From Progne subis subis (Eukaryota > Chordata > Aves > Passeriformes > Hirundinidae): a stretch of 64,000 nucleotides of DNA. Positions 1 through 10,331 of this stretch are shown piece by piece. The position numbers and the translations under genes were made by a program. Position 1 is the stretch's first letter; every line of letters begins with the position of its first letter. The DNA is taken from contig JAKJHU010000539.1 in assembly GCA_022316685.1 (NCBI GenBank), positions 62,001 to 126,000 on the forward strand, in the 5' to 3' direction. The notes below the pieces were generated by a model, which had not been told where the DNA came from, searched no databases, and saw nothing but the letters and a program-made list of their open reading frames with translations.

Positions 1-295
1 GAAAGGTCTCCTGGGTAGCAGGATCATCCTCCAAGTGCTTCAGGAATTGTCTGCAGGCTCCTACAGAGCCTCCTGCTGCTCCCTTGCCAGAGGCACCACA
101 GGCCGGCAGGCACATCTGGGCTGCTGTGTCTGGCTCTGGGGCTCCCTGTTCTGGGCAAGGAGGAGGAGCTGCAGAGGCTCTGCAGGACTGACAGGATGGG
201 CTTTGGGGCTGTGAGGAGAAGCTGAGGGACCTGGGCAGCTGGACCTTCTGGAGAGGAGGCCCATGGCTCATCCTGCAACTGCTGCAAGGGTGGAT

Positions 296-908
296 TCAGA
301 GGATCACAGAATCAGCAAGGTTGGAGAACACCTTGGACATCATCAAGTCCAACTTGTACCCTGACACTGCCATGCCTCCCTTGAGCCTCTTCTTCAGGAT
401 AAACAATCCCAGATTCCTCAGGTTCTCCTCACAGCACTTGTGTTCCAGTCCCCTCACCAGCATCGTTGTTCTTCTCAGGACACGCTCCAGCCCCTCCATG
501 TCCTTTCTTAATTGGGGGCCCAGAACTGGACACAGCACTCGAGGTGCTGCCCAGCCAGTGCTGAGCACAGGGGAAGAATCACTGCCCTGCTCCTGCTGCC
601 CACACTGTCCCTGATTTAGGCCAGGAGCCATTGGCCTTCTTGGCCACCTGGGCACACTGCTGACTCATGTCCAGCCTGCTGTCCATCAGTCCATGCAAGT
701 CCCTTTCTGCCTGGCTGCTGTCCAGCCACTCTGTCACCAGCCTGCACCACTTCAGGGGTTGTAGTGGCCAAAGTGCAGGACTCAATATCTGGACTTGTTA
801 AACCTCACATTGTTGGATTTGACTTCCTGGATCCAGCCTGTCCAGGGCCCTGTGCACAGCCCTCCTACCCTCCAGCAAATCAACACTTCCGACACTAAGT
901 CAACTTAG
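296..908 (-). repeat. CR1 LINE 3' fragment
   Basis: The left edge carries the reverse complement of the CR1 3' end (a 'cacagaatcagcaaggttgg' type start followed by 'catcaagtccaac'). The reverse-strand frame at 296-655 reads like decayed CR1 reverse-transcriptase tail and 3' UTR. Similarity to the general CR1 layout runs to about 900 ('tccagcctgtccaggg', then 'ccagcaaatcaacact'). It is 5'-truncated, as most CR1 copies are. The subfamily cannot be named by eye. Confidence 0.8.
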
Positions 909-1357
909 TGTCGCTACGGTTCCTTGTGTCCCTAGACTGTCACAATGGTCTCCATGATTCCATGAGTCTTCCCAGTGTCATAGTGTGCCTTTGGTTCCGT
1001 GGGACCCCTTGGTGTCACAAAGTCCCTTGGATCCTCGGGCCCCACAGTGTCACAATGGTGCCTTGGGCCCCCATGACCCTGGAGTGTCACAATGGATCCT
1101 TTGTTCCATGACATCTGGCAGCGCAGCAATGATCTCCTTGGTTCCACAGTGTCACAGTGGCCTCTGTGGTTCCACCAGGTCCCAGAGTGTCACCATGGGT
1201 TCCTTGCTTGCATTTAGCCCCACAATGTCACAATGGCCCCTTAGCTCTATGGTGACATATCATGCACAGTGTCACTCTGGTCCTCTTAGTGCCACCAGGT
1301 CCCTCAGTGTCACAATGGCCCCTTGCTTCCCCAGGGCCCTGCAGTGTCACCATCGTC
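909..1357. repeat. degenerate minisatellite, core agtgtcacaatgg
   Basis: About eleven diverged copies of a core like 'agtgtcacaatgg' recur every 30-65 bases (near 936, 1011, 1047, 1082, 1148, 1184, 1226, 1268, 1304, 1342), separated by 'ccttggttcc'-like spacers. Long overlapping frames here are by-products of the repeat, not genes. The block sits exactly between two CR1 fragments of the same orientation. Confidence 0.75.
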
Positions 1358-1912
1358 AGAGAATCAACAGGCTGGAAAAGACCTTGGAGAGCATCAAGTC
1401 CAACCTGTGACCCAACACCACCTTGTTAGGCAGACCACGGCACTGAGTGCCACATCCAGTCATTCCTGAAACACTGCCAAGGACAATGACCCACCCACCT
1501 CCCTAGGCAGCCCATTCCAATGCCCAGTCACCCTTTTGGGAAGAATATTTCCTAACATTCAGCTTAAACATCCCCTGTTGCAGCTTAAGGCCGTGTCCTC
1601 TTGTCCTGTCACTGTTCCCTGGGAGAAGAGCCCGACCCCCATCTCGCTGCACCCTCCTTTCAGGGAGTTGTAGAGAGTGATGAAGCCTCCCCTGAGCCTC
1701 CTCTTCTCCAGGATAAACAACCCCAGCTCCCTCAGCTGCTCCTCACAGGACTTCTGTTAGAGACCACTCACCAGCTTTGTTGCCCTTCTCTGGACACGCT
1801 CCCACCAGTCCATGTTCTTCCTAAACTGGGGGGTTCAGAACTAGACACAATATTTGAGGTGCTGCCCAACCAGAGCTGAGCACAGGGAAAGAATCACTGC
1901 CCTGCTCCTGAT
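1358..1912 (-). repeat. CR1 LINE 3' fragment
   Basis: This is a typical CR1 3' region in reverse complement: 'agagaatcaacaggctggaa' at the left edge, then 'gaccttggagagcatcaag', 'ttcctaacattcagcttaaa' and the 'ctcttctccaggataaacaa' block near 1701. It is 5'-truncated and on the minus strand like the fragment at 296-908. Confidence 0.85.
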
Positions 1913-2340
1913 GGCAGCACCATTACTGATCCATAGGAGTGCCAAGGGTTGGATGAGAGAATTGGTGGGGAGGGGCTGGGGACAAAGTCTGATTGATTGT
2001 CAGCCATGAAGGGTCTTGATTTTTACATCTATTCAGACTGCAGAAGAAGGTGCTGGATGTCAATATCAGTTGAACATTGCTGATATCAACTGATAAAAAG
2101 GAAAAGAAAACAGGACAAAACAGTTCTCTCTGCATTGTTTTCAATATAGAACATTCACTCGAATAAACTTCTGAAAACTGCCTAATTGACCACAGAAGAA
2201 TTGAAAACTTAAATCATTCCCAGGCACTTTTCTTATTTTTTTTGAACAAATGTTATGAGCTTTTCTCAATTAAATCTGTAACTGAAGAGTTCAAGAAGGA
2301 AGAGTTTTCTGGGAAAGTAAAACTCATCAGCAACCTCCAA
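1913..2340. other. no recognisable feature
   Basis: AT-richer unique-looking sequence. No convincing coding frame, repeat boundary or RNA gene was seen. Confidence 0.4.
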
Positions 2341-3181
2341 GGGGCTGAGGATCCATTGTCATCAGAGCAGGAATGAACAGAAATGGGCACAGCTTTCTGG
2401 CTGCCCCAGCTTTGGGATGGGCCCTGGGCCTGGAGCAGGAGCAGCTCTGGAGGGCCCCAAGGCCGGGCTGTTGTGCTGGCCTGGGCAGATGGGATGGCAG
2501 CAGGGGCTGCAGAGCTCTCAGCACCTCAGGGAGAGGGGAGCAGGGCACACAGGGAGCCTCCTTTTCCCCTGGCCCAGCACCTTGCCCATGGCTGGGGCTG
2601 AGTCCTGTCTGAGCTGCAGCTGCTGCTGTGCCCTTCTGAGGGGCTGAGGCCGTGGGGCCCTGCCCAGAGCAGCCTGCCCTGAGCAGAGCTGTGGGGCCAG
2701 AGCCGGCTGGGCTGTGCTGGGGAGAGGCCCTTGGTGCTGCCGAGAGCTCAGGGCAGCTGGCAGAGCTTGGAGGGAGCTGGGCTGGGCTGAGAGAGCCTGC
2801 CACAGAAACCATCAGTGTCCATCTCAGCCGGTGTGAGCGTGCAGGGGCAGGACTCAGCCCAGGCCTTATGGGGCAGGGCCAGAGCCTGTGGAAGGCATTG
2901 AAAACAGGCAAGTGGCCCAGAGAGGAGGCTGTTCTGTGCCCTTGGTGGCATGGACAGAGCAGGAAGACGGCCCAGGACATTTGTCAGTGCCAGCCTCTGT
3001 CCCCAGCCATTGCCAGCCCTGGCTGCTCAGCCCAGGTTTGCGGGGCAGTTTGGCTATGGCCCAGCTCCACCCTCCTGCGGGACTCAGGGCCTGTTCCTGG
3101 CCATGGCCAGCCCTGCCCGGCCTCTCTACTGGCCCAGAGCCTGGCAGAGCCCGGGGCAGGGCTCTCTGTGCAGCCACAGAG
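2341..3181. other. GC-rich segment bordering the 3.94-kb array
   Basis: This GC-rich stretch is open in several frames on both strands, which is expected from its composition. It matches neither of the later array copies. Homology to them begins at 3182, so this is the sequence joined to the first, truncated copy. The minus-strand frame of array gene copy 1 reads into it as far as 2866. Confidence 0.45.
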
Positions 3182-3699
3182 GAAGGGCTGGAGGCTGTAC
3201 CAGGAATGGCCCCTCTGGCTGGGAGGAGCCTGCCAGAGGCACTGAAGCGCCCGGAGCAGCGGGACGAGGCACAGCAGGGCAGGTGGCCTCGCTTGCCCAG
3301 CTGCTGCAGGTGCGCCCACAGCGCCTGCCACATGGCAGGATGAAGCGCAGCCCATGTCCCACGGTGAGCCCGGAGCAGCAGCATCAGCCCCTGCAGCTCC
3401 TTGGCCACGCTGAGGCAGGGGCCGCAGCTGCCGGGTACCTTGTGGCAAGTGGCGGGAGCATCGGGACGCTTCAGAGGGCTTGTGCCGGGCCCGGAGGCCC
3501 TGGCAGCCACAGGGGCTCCTGGGCTCCTGCGTGGGCCCCTGGCCCGGCCCCCAAGCTGCTTGCGCGGCCTCCGAGTCCCGGCCTGCCGGCCCTGCCGTGC
3601 CCGGTGGCCAATGACCCAGCGGACAGCCACCGTGGCCAGCAGCAGGGCAAGTGCAGCCAGCAGGACGCTGACATCGCTCACGGCTCCGACACGTGCCAT
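2866..3699 (-). CDS. array gene copy 1: membrane-anchored SPATA31-like protein with a replaced C-terminus
   Basis: The 277-codon frame starts at the ATG at 3699-3697. It shares its first ~170 residues with copy 2: an N-terminal hydrophobic anchor at residues ~10-30, an Arg-rich stretch to ~80, and a Cys-x2-Cys block around 92-95 followed by a Leu-rich helix. At 3182 the homology stops and the frame runs another ~100 residues into unrelated GC-rich DNA, with no poly(A) signal at the stop. The promoter (TATA box and CRE-like sites) is identical in layout to the other copies, so transcription is possible. The C-terminal tail is probably not native, and this copy is best seen as a 3'-truncated paralogue. 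Confidence 0.5.
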   Translation of the reverse strand: MARVGAVSDVSVLLAALALLLATVAVRWVIGHRARQGRQAGTRRPRKQLGGRARGPRRSPGAPVAARASGPGTSPLKRPDAPATCHKVPGSCGPCLSVAKELQGLMLLLRAHRGTWAALHPAMWQALWAHLQQLGKRGHLPCCASSRCSGRFSASGRLLPARGAIPGTASSPSSVAAQRALPRALPGSGPVERPGRAGHGQEQALSPAGGWSWAIAKLPRKPGLSSQGWQWLGTEAGTDKCPGPSSCSVHATKGTEQPPLWATCLFSMPSTGSGPAP

Positions 3700-3733
3700 C
3701 GCCACTGCACTGGCGGCTGTGGGGCCGGCCCGC

Positions 3734-3741
3734 CTTATATA
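3734..3741 (-). promoter_or_regulatory. TATA box of array gene copy 1
   Basis: TATATAAG on the minus strand, 35 bases upstream of the ATG at 3699. Upstream lie TGACCTCA (3754-3761), TGACATCA (3786-3793) and TGACCTCA (3827-3834). Confidence 0.7.
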
Positions 3742-3779
3742 GGGATGGCCCGGTGACCTCACAATGCTGGGGCCGCCAC

Positions 3780-6390
3780 ACGGCGTGACATCACAGCCCA
3801 GCCTCAGGCCGCTGTCACGCCATTTGTGACCTCACAGCACCGCCTGTCTCAGGGCCGGCAAGACCCACTCAGGCAACAGAGCGCTGATGGCCAGGAAAGG
3901 CCTGCCACTGAAAATGGGAGCCCAGGCTGTGGCAGCCAAGCTCTCCCAGGAGCCTGGGCCACATCAGGAAGAGGTCAGGTGCCACCAATGCCCAGCCCAT
4001 GGCTCCCCCAAGGCTGTGGAACTGCTGGCTGGGAACAGCCTCTGCGCTGTGCTGGAGAAGATCCTGCAGACACAAAGGCGGCTGCAGTTCCCCATGCCCA
4101 GGCAGCTCTCCCCACCTGCCTGACAGCTCCAACCCCTTAGCCTATCACTACAATTGCTGTCACAGAATGCCTCTGCAGCTCCCTACCAGCTCCTGGCACA
4201 CACTGCAAGGCACTGGGAGATGTCCCCACAACCTTCTCTTCTCCAGCCTGAGCAGCTCCAACTCTCTCTCAAGCTGTCTCCACAGGAGAGCTGCTCACCT
4301 TCGCAACCCGCTGGCCTCCTCTGCACTTGCTGCAACACTTGCATGGCCTGATGTGCTGGCCACACCAGGAGTGGAAGCCCTGCTCCAGGTCTGGCCCTGC
4401 CTGAGCAGCTTCATTCCACAGGCTCAGGCGACGTGTCTGGCTGCTCAGTCCCAGCTGCTGTAAGTGGGCAGGATTAGTGCTGCCGCTGGATCACCAGAGT
4501 GATGGCCACAGCTCGCATGGGCCCGGCCCCATCCTTTGGGCATCTCTGCCGAGGGCAAGCCCAGTCCTGCCTGGGCCACCTACAGTCTGGCAAGAGGCTG
4601 CCCGTGCCAGCCTCTGCTGTCGCCAGGCAGGGCAGCAGCCAGCAGTGCTAGCGCTGCTTCCAGCCTGCTGCGAGTCACACAGCGGGAGAGGGACAGCTTG
4701 GCTCCGGGCACTGGCCACTCCCAACCCATTGCTGCAAGGCAGCGATGAAAGCGCACGCACCCTGGCAAGCAGCTCCGGCAGCTGTGCTGTCCTTCCCCTC
4801 GAGGGAAAGAGGGACAGCGTGCCCTCAGAGCCCCTGGCTCTCATGGCAGCAGCTCACACAGCTGCCTACGCAGCAACAGACACATGTTCTCCGGACACAT
4901 AAGGAGCTCTGCGTGTCTTTGTTTCCCATTACTTTCACGTGCTCAGGCTTGCCGGTCCCTCTGAGGCAGTGGCAAAAGGCCAGCACACACCTTCAGCCCC
5001 CACTCCTCATGTGCAACAAGTTCTTCTGCTCTCTTTGGCCTTTCAGCTGTCCTCAGCTGTTGCTTTCCACTGCCCCACTCGCAGCGTCCTGCGTCCCTTC
5101 ACTCTGCCCGCTCTTCCCACACAGGCTAGCCCTTCAGTGGAGGCCTGCCTTGTGTCCCCTCTGCTCCCCAAAGTGTGCTCCACAGCCCACCGTGCCGGCA
5201 AGGCAGCCGCCGTAGCCTTTGGTGGCAGTGGAGGGGTCACAGCCCCAGCGCCCCTGCACGAGCCCCAGAGCTGCCACTGGCTGCCTCCAGGTGAGCCTGA
5301 GGACACTCTGCAGTGGGCAGCATCAGCTCCTGAGCCTGCACTTGCCTGCCCTTGAGCCTCCCTGGGCAAAGGGGAAATCGGGCAGGGACGGGACTGCAGG
5401 GAGCGACCATGGCCTACCTCTTGGGCAATCCACAGCCAGCACCAGGCAGCCCCTGCCTGCAGCATGGCGCGGACACGGCCACACAGGCACGGCCACACAG
5501 GCTGGGCCCTGTGGCCACCCAAGTCATTTCCTCCCCATCAACTGCTGCCAGGCACCAGGCTGCTGTGAAGCGCTGGAGAGGCTGCTCTTGCAGCGGGGCT
5601 GCCCTGGCCACGTGCAAAGTCACAGTTCCACGTGGTTGCCCCATCCCTGCTTGTGCTGGTTCTTTTGAGAGACCCAGATGACCGTCGATGGCAAAAGGCC
5701 CCGAGCTTGCCCTCTGTCCTGGGGCATATCATGGCTTGATTCTGGGCTCCTGCCCTGCCAGGCCACAGCTCTTCCTTAGCTCCTTCCTCGTCCCTGCCGG
5801 TGCCAGAGAGACAGAGCTGCCGGCAGTCGCAGGGCCTTTTTCCCAGAGCGGGGAAGGGCCTAGAGGCAGGGACAAGCCACTCCCCGATCAGGGAGAAGGT
5901 GGGAGTGGAACAGAGTTATGTTCCATTCCAGCCTAGGGGATGAGCGCAGCGAAGCCGGGACAAACAAGGTGCTCCACTTTCCAAGGGGAACAGGGAAGAA
6001 AACATCCCAAACACCAAGATCAAAAGGAAACACAGTATCAACCAAATGAACACACTCTAACACCTGCTCCTACAAGGATGGGCAGCAGAGCGTTTGGAGA
6101 AGCAGAGTGGGGCCGTAACTGTGTCCCTACCAAGCCTCCAAGCACTGGTAGATGGGTCAGCCCCGCAGGCATCTCTCTCAGAAGGTTGTCAGTGGAAATG
6201 ACAAAACACGGGTGAGGGTTGCACGTGATACTTGCTCAGGCCTCAGAGGACAAACAGGAGTTTAAAGCGAGTCGTTGGGAATGGCCCAGCATCCCCAGCC
6301 CGTAGGCAAGCCCAGCACTGAGCCAAGTTCCTGGGAAGAAAAGAGCCCTCTCCCAGCAGGAACACTGCCACAGCTCTTTGGGGGAATGCT
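3780..6390. other. array spacer, unit 1: no gene seen
   Basis: Upstream DNA of array gene copy 1 plus intergenic sequence. It holds the CRE-like promoter sites at its left edge and a decayed CR1 piece near 4165-4440. The many long frames on both strands are not conserved in frame between the array copies (indels shift them), which argues against coding. The equivalent stretches are 7719-10330 and 11660-14267. Confidence 0.55.
4165..4440 (-). repeat. decayed CR1 fragment (array unit 1)
   Basis: 'aaccttctcttctccagcct' followed by 'ctctctcaagctgtctccac', 'aggagagctgctcacc' and 'ggcctcctctgcacttgctg' follows the order of the CR1 3' region in reverse complement, heavily diverged. The same relic appears in units 2 and 3 at constant offset, so it predates the tandem duplication. 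Confidence 0.55.
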
Positions 6391-6392
6391 AA

Positions 6393-6398
6393 TTTATT
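6393..6398 (-). promoter_or_regulatory. poly(A) signal overlapping the stop codon, array gene copy 2
   Basis: AATAAA on the minus strand at 6398-6393. The stop codon TAA of the 414-codon frame is 6396-6394, inside the hexamer. The same hexamer is at 10337-10332 for copy 3. Confidence 0.6.
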
Positions 6399-7638
6399 TA
6401 ACACCTAGGGTGGAAGGGCCCTCCGAGGCCTGTGACCACCTGCCTGGGCTGCGGGGACCGTCTCGGGGCAGCCTCCTGGAGAGCCCGCAAGCGCCATGGT
6501 CTCGTGGGCGCCGTCTGTGCCACCCAGCTGGGGCTGTTGCTGCCTGAGTCAGGCACAGCATCCTGAGAGGCCTGCGCTGGACACTGGTGGCTGCAGGATG
6601 CTGTGGCTCAGCCACCTGCTCCTGGGAATGCCTCTCCTTCTCCAGCTGGGCTCCTGTTTGTGCTTGCCAGCTTTCCCTGGCCGTGTCAGTGCCCTGGGAC
6701 ACGCCGGGGCTCTCGATGTGCACGGGATGCTGTTGATGTGGAAGGGAGCAAGAGGAGGTGTCCAGCGCTTGCTGAGGGTGCGCAGGCGCGGAGGCTTTCC
6801 TGAGAGGCCGGGAGGGCTGGAGGCCTCCAGGAGGGAATGTGTGGGAGGGAGGCAGGAACTGGGCGCCAGGGACGGGTCTTGGCAGGCGCAGGATCTTGAA
6901 GGGCTGGGGGCTCTCAGCAGGGATGGAGGCTGTGGCAAGCTGCTGGGAGGGAGGCGGCGTCTCGGCGCTGGGGAGGTTCTGCGAGGGAGGGAGGTGGTTG
7001 AGAGCAGGGAGGGACTTGCAGGGTTGGAGGCTGTCAGAGGCGGTGGAAGCTCCCGGAAGGCTGGATGTGGGCCGGGCCGAGCTTCTCCCGGGGATGCTTG
7101 GTGTCCAACACAATCTCCTGGAAGGGCTGGAAGCTGTGCCAGGAATGGCCCCTCTGGCTGGGAGGAGCCTGCCAGAGGCACGGAAGCGGCCGGAGCAGCG
7201 GGACGAGGCACAGCAGGGCAGGTGGCCTCGCTTGCCCAGCTGCTGCAGGTGCACCCACAGCGCCCGCCACATGGCAGGATGAAGCGGAGCCCATGTCCCA
7301 CGGTGAGCCCGGAGCAGCAGCATCAGCCCCTGCAGCTCCTTGGCCACGCTGAGGCAGGGGCCGCAGCTGCCGGGTCCCTTGGGGCAAGTGGCGGGAGCAT
7401 CGGGACGCTTCCGAGGGCTTGTGCCAGGCCCGGAGGCCCTGGCAGCCACAGGGGCTCCTGGGCTCCTGCGTGGGCCCCTGGCCCGGCCCCCGAGCTGCTG
7501 GCGCCGCCTCCGAGTCCCGGCCTGCCGGCCCTGCCGTGCCCGGTGGCCAATGACCCAGCGGACAGCCACCGTGGCCAGCAGCAGGGCAAGTGCAGCCAGC
7601 AGGACGCTGACGTCGCTCACGGCTCCGACACGTGCCAT
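6394..7638 (-). CDS. array gene copy 2: intact SPATA31-like membrane-anchored protein
   Basis: A single open exon of 414 codons. I chose the ATG at 7638-7636, not earlier in-frame codons, because a TATA box lies 35 bases upstream and the context is good (G at -3, G at +4). Domains: hydrophobic anchor at residues 10-30; Arg-rich segment 33-80; a Cys cluster (Cys 85, 92, 95, then 142, 143, 148) spanning a Leu-rich amphipathic stretch; then a long Pro/Ser-rich tail with PPSQ-like repeats from ~170 to the end. This order (anchor, basic run, Cys/Leu block, proline-rich tail) recalls the testis-expressed SPATA31/FAM205 family. That is inference from architecture only. It is the only copy without a frameshift. 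Alternative: a lineage-specific orphan gene. Confidence 0.6.
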   Translation of the reverse strand: MARVGAVSDVSVLLAALALLLATVAVRWVIGHRARQGRQAGTRRRRQQLGGRARGPRRSPGAPVAARASGPGTSPRKRPDAPATCPKGPGSCGPCLSVAKELQGLMLLLRAHRGTWAPLHPAMWRALWVHLQQLGKRGHLPCCASSRCSGRFRASGRLLPARGAIPGTASSPSRRLCWTPSIPGRSSARPTSSLPGASTASDSLQPCKSLPALNHLPPSQNLPSAETPPPSQQLATASIPAESPQPFKILRLPRPVPGAQFLPPSHTFPPGGLQPSRPLRKASAPAHPQQALDTSSCSLPHQQHPVHIESPGVSQGTDTARESWQAQTGAQLEKERHSQEQVAEPQHPAATSVQRRPLRMLCLTQAATAPAGWHRRRPRDHGACGLSRRLPRDGPRSPGRWSQASEGPSTLGVK

Positions 7639-7672
7639 CGCCACTGCACTGGCGGCTGTGGGGCCGGCCCGC

Positions 7673-7680
7673 CTTATATA
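7673..7680 (-). promoter_or_regulatory. TATA box of array gene copy 2
   Basis: TATATAAG on the minus strand, 35 bases before the ATG at 7638. This implies a 5' UTR of only about ten bases if transcription starts ~25-30 bases downstream of the box. Confidence 0.75.
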
Positions 7681-7692
7681 GGGATGGCCCGG

Positions 7693-7773
7693 TGACCTCA
7701 CAATGCTGGGGCCGCCACACGGCGTGACATCACAGCCCAGCCTCAGGCCGCTGTCACGCCATTTGTGACCTCA
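7693..7773. promoter_or_regulatory. three CRE-like sites upstream of array gene copy 2
   Basis: TGACCTCA (7693-7700), TGACATCA (7725-7732) and TGACCTCA (7766-7773) each differ at one or two positions from the CREB/CREM palindrome TGACGTCA. All three recur in copies 1 and 3. Close CRE sites with a TATA box are known from promoters active in spermatids under CREM. Use here is inference. Confidence 0.45.
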
Positions 7774-8104
7774 CAGCACCGCCTGCCTCAGGGCCGGCAA
7801 GACCCACTCAGGCACCAGGGCGCTGATGGCCGGGAAAGGCCTGCCACTGAAAATGGGAGCCCAGGCCGTGGCAGCCAAGCTCTCCCAGGAGCCCGGGCCA
7901 CATCAGGAAGAGGTCAGGTGCCAACAATGCCTAGCCCAGGGCTCCCCCAAGGCTGTGCAACTGCTGCCTGGGAACAGCCTCTGCCCTGTGCCGGAGAAGA
8001 TCCTGCAGACACAAAGGCGGCTGCAGTTCCCCATGCCCAGGCAGCTCTCCCCACCTGCCTGCCAGCTCCAACCCCTTATGCGATCACTACAATTGCTGTC
8101 ACAG

Positions 8105-8380
8105 AATGCCTCTGCAGCTCCCGACGAGCTCCTGGTAGACACTGCAAGGCACTGGGAGGCCTCCGCACAACCTTCTCTTCTCCAGCCTGAGCAGCTCCAA
8201 CTCTCTCTCAAGCTGTCTCCACAGGAGAGCTGCTCACCTTAGCAACCCGCTGGCCTCCTCTGCACTTGCTGCAACACTTGCATGGCCTGATGTGCTGGCC
8301 ACACCAGGAGTGGAAGCCCTGCTCCAGGTCTGGCCCTGCCTGGGCAGCTTCATTCCACAGGCTCAGGCGACGTGTCTGGC
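8105..8380 (-). repeat. decayed CR1 fragment (array unit 2)
   Basis: Same relic as at 4165-4440, at the array offset. Confidence 0.5.
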
Positions 8381-10331
8381 TGCTCAGTCCCAGCTGCTGT
8401 AAGTGGGCAGGATTAGTGCTGCCGCTGCATCACCAGAGTGATGGCCACAGCTCGCATGGGCCCGGCCCCATGCCTTGGGCATCTCTGCCGACGGAAAGCC
8501 CAGTCCTGCCTGGGCCACCTGCAGTCTGGCAAGAGGCTGCCCGTGCCAGCCTCTGCTGTCGCCAGGCAGGGGCAGCAGCCGGCCGTGCTAGCGCTGCTTC
8601 CAGCCTGCTGCGAGTCACACAGCGGGAGAGGGACAGCTTGGCTCCGGGCACTGGCAACTGCCAACCCATCGCTGCAAGGCAGCCATGAAAGCGCACGCAC
8701 CCTGGCAAGCAGCTCTGGCAGCTGTGCTGTCCTTCCCCTTGAGGGAAGCAGGGACGGCGTGCCCTCAGAGCCCCTGGCTCTCTTGGCAGCAGCTCACACA
8801 GCTGCCCACACAGCAACAGGCACATGTTCTCTGGACGCAGAAGGAGCTCTGCGTGTCTTTGTTCCCCATTGCCTCACGTGCTCAGGTTGCCGGTCCCTCT
8901 GAGGCAGCGGCAAAAGGCCAGCACACACCTTCAGCCCCCACTCCTCATGTGCAACAAGTTCTTCTGCTCTCTTTGGCCTTTCGGCTGTCCTCAGCTGTTG
9001 CTTTCAAGTGCCCCACTCGCAGCGTCCTGCGTCCCTTCACTCGGCCCGCTCTTCCCACACAGGCTAGCCCTTCAGTGGAGGCCTGTCTTGTTTCCCCTCT
9101 GCTCCCCAAAAGTGTGCTCCACAGCCCACCGTGCCGGCAAGGCAGCCGCCGTAGCCTTTGGTGGCAGTGGGGGGGTCACAGCGCCAGCGCCCCTGCACGA
9201 GCCCCAGAGCTGCCACTGGCTGCCTCCAGGTGAGCCACAGGACACTCTGCAGTGGGCAGCATCAGCTCCTGAGCCTGCACTTGCCTGCCCTTGAGCCTCC
9301 CTGGCCAAAGGGCAAATCGGGCAGGGACGGGACTGCAGGGAGCGGCCATGGCCTACCTCTTGGGCAATCCACAGCCAGCACCAGGCAGCCCCTGCCTGCA
9401 GCATGGCGCAGGCACGGCCACACGGCCACGGCCACACAGGCTGGGCCCTGTGGCCACCCAAGTCATTTCCTCCCCATCAACTGCTGCCAGGCACCAGGCT
9501 GCTGTGAAGCGCTGGAGAGGCTGCTCTTGCAGCGGGGCTGCCCTGGCCACGTGCAAAGTCACAGTTCCACGTGCTTGCCCCATCCCTGCTTGTGCTGGTT
9601 CTTTTGAGAGACCACCCAGATGACCGTCGATGGCAAAAGGCACCGAGCTTGCCCTCTGTCCTGGGGCATATCATGGCTTGATTCTGGGCTCCTGCCCTGC
9701 CGGCCGCAGCTCTTCCTTAGCTCCTTCCCCGTCCCCGCCGGTGCCAGAGAGACAGAGCTGCCGGCAGTGGCAGGCCTTTTTCCCAGAGCGGGGAAGGGCC
9801 TAGAGGCAGGGACAAGCCACTCCCCGATCAGGGAGAAGGTGGGAGTGGAACAGACTTGGGTTCCATTCCAGCCTGGGCGGTGGGCGCAGCGAAGCAGGGA
9901 CAAACAAGGTGCTCCACTTTCCAAGGGGAACCGGGAAGAGAACATCACAACCACCAAGATCAAAAGGAAACACAGTATCAACCAAATGAACACACTCGAA
10001 CACCAGCTCCCACAAGGATGGGCAGCGGAGCGTTTGGAGAAGCAGAGTGGAGCCGTAACTGTGTCCCTACCAAGCCTCCAAGCACTGGTAGATGGGTCAG
10101 CCCCGCAGGCATCTCTCTCAGAAGGACGCCAGTGGAAATGACAAAAACACGGGTGAGGGTTGCACGTGATACTTGCTGAGGCTCAGAGGACAAACAGGAG
10201 TTTAAAGCGAGGCGTTGGGAATGGCCCAGCATCCCCAGCCCGTAGGCAAGCCCAGCACTGAGCCAATTGCTGGGAAGAAAAGAGCCCTCTCCCAGCAGGA
10301 ACACTGCCACAGCTCTTTGGGGGAATGCTAA

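Noticed and set aside
7765..9600. Long plus-strand frames in the array spacer
   Set aside because: The frames shift between array copies through indels and overlap a CR1 relic. No domain and no splice logic.
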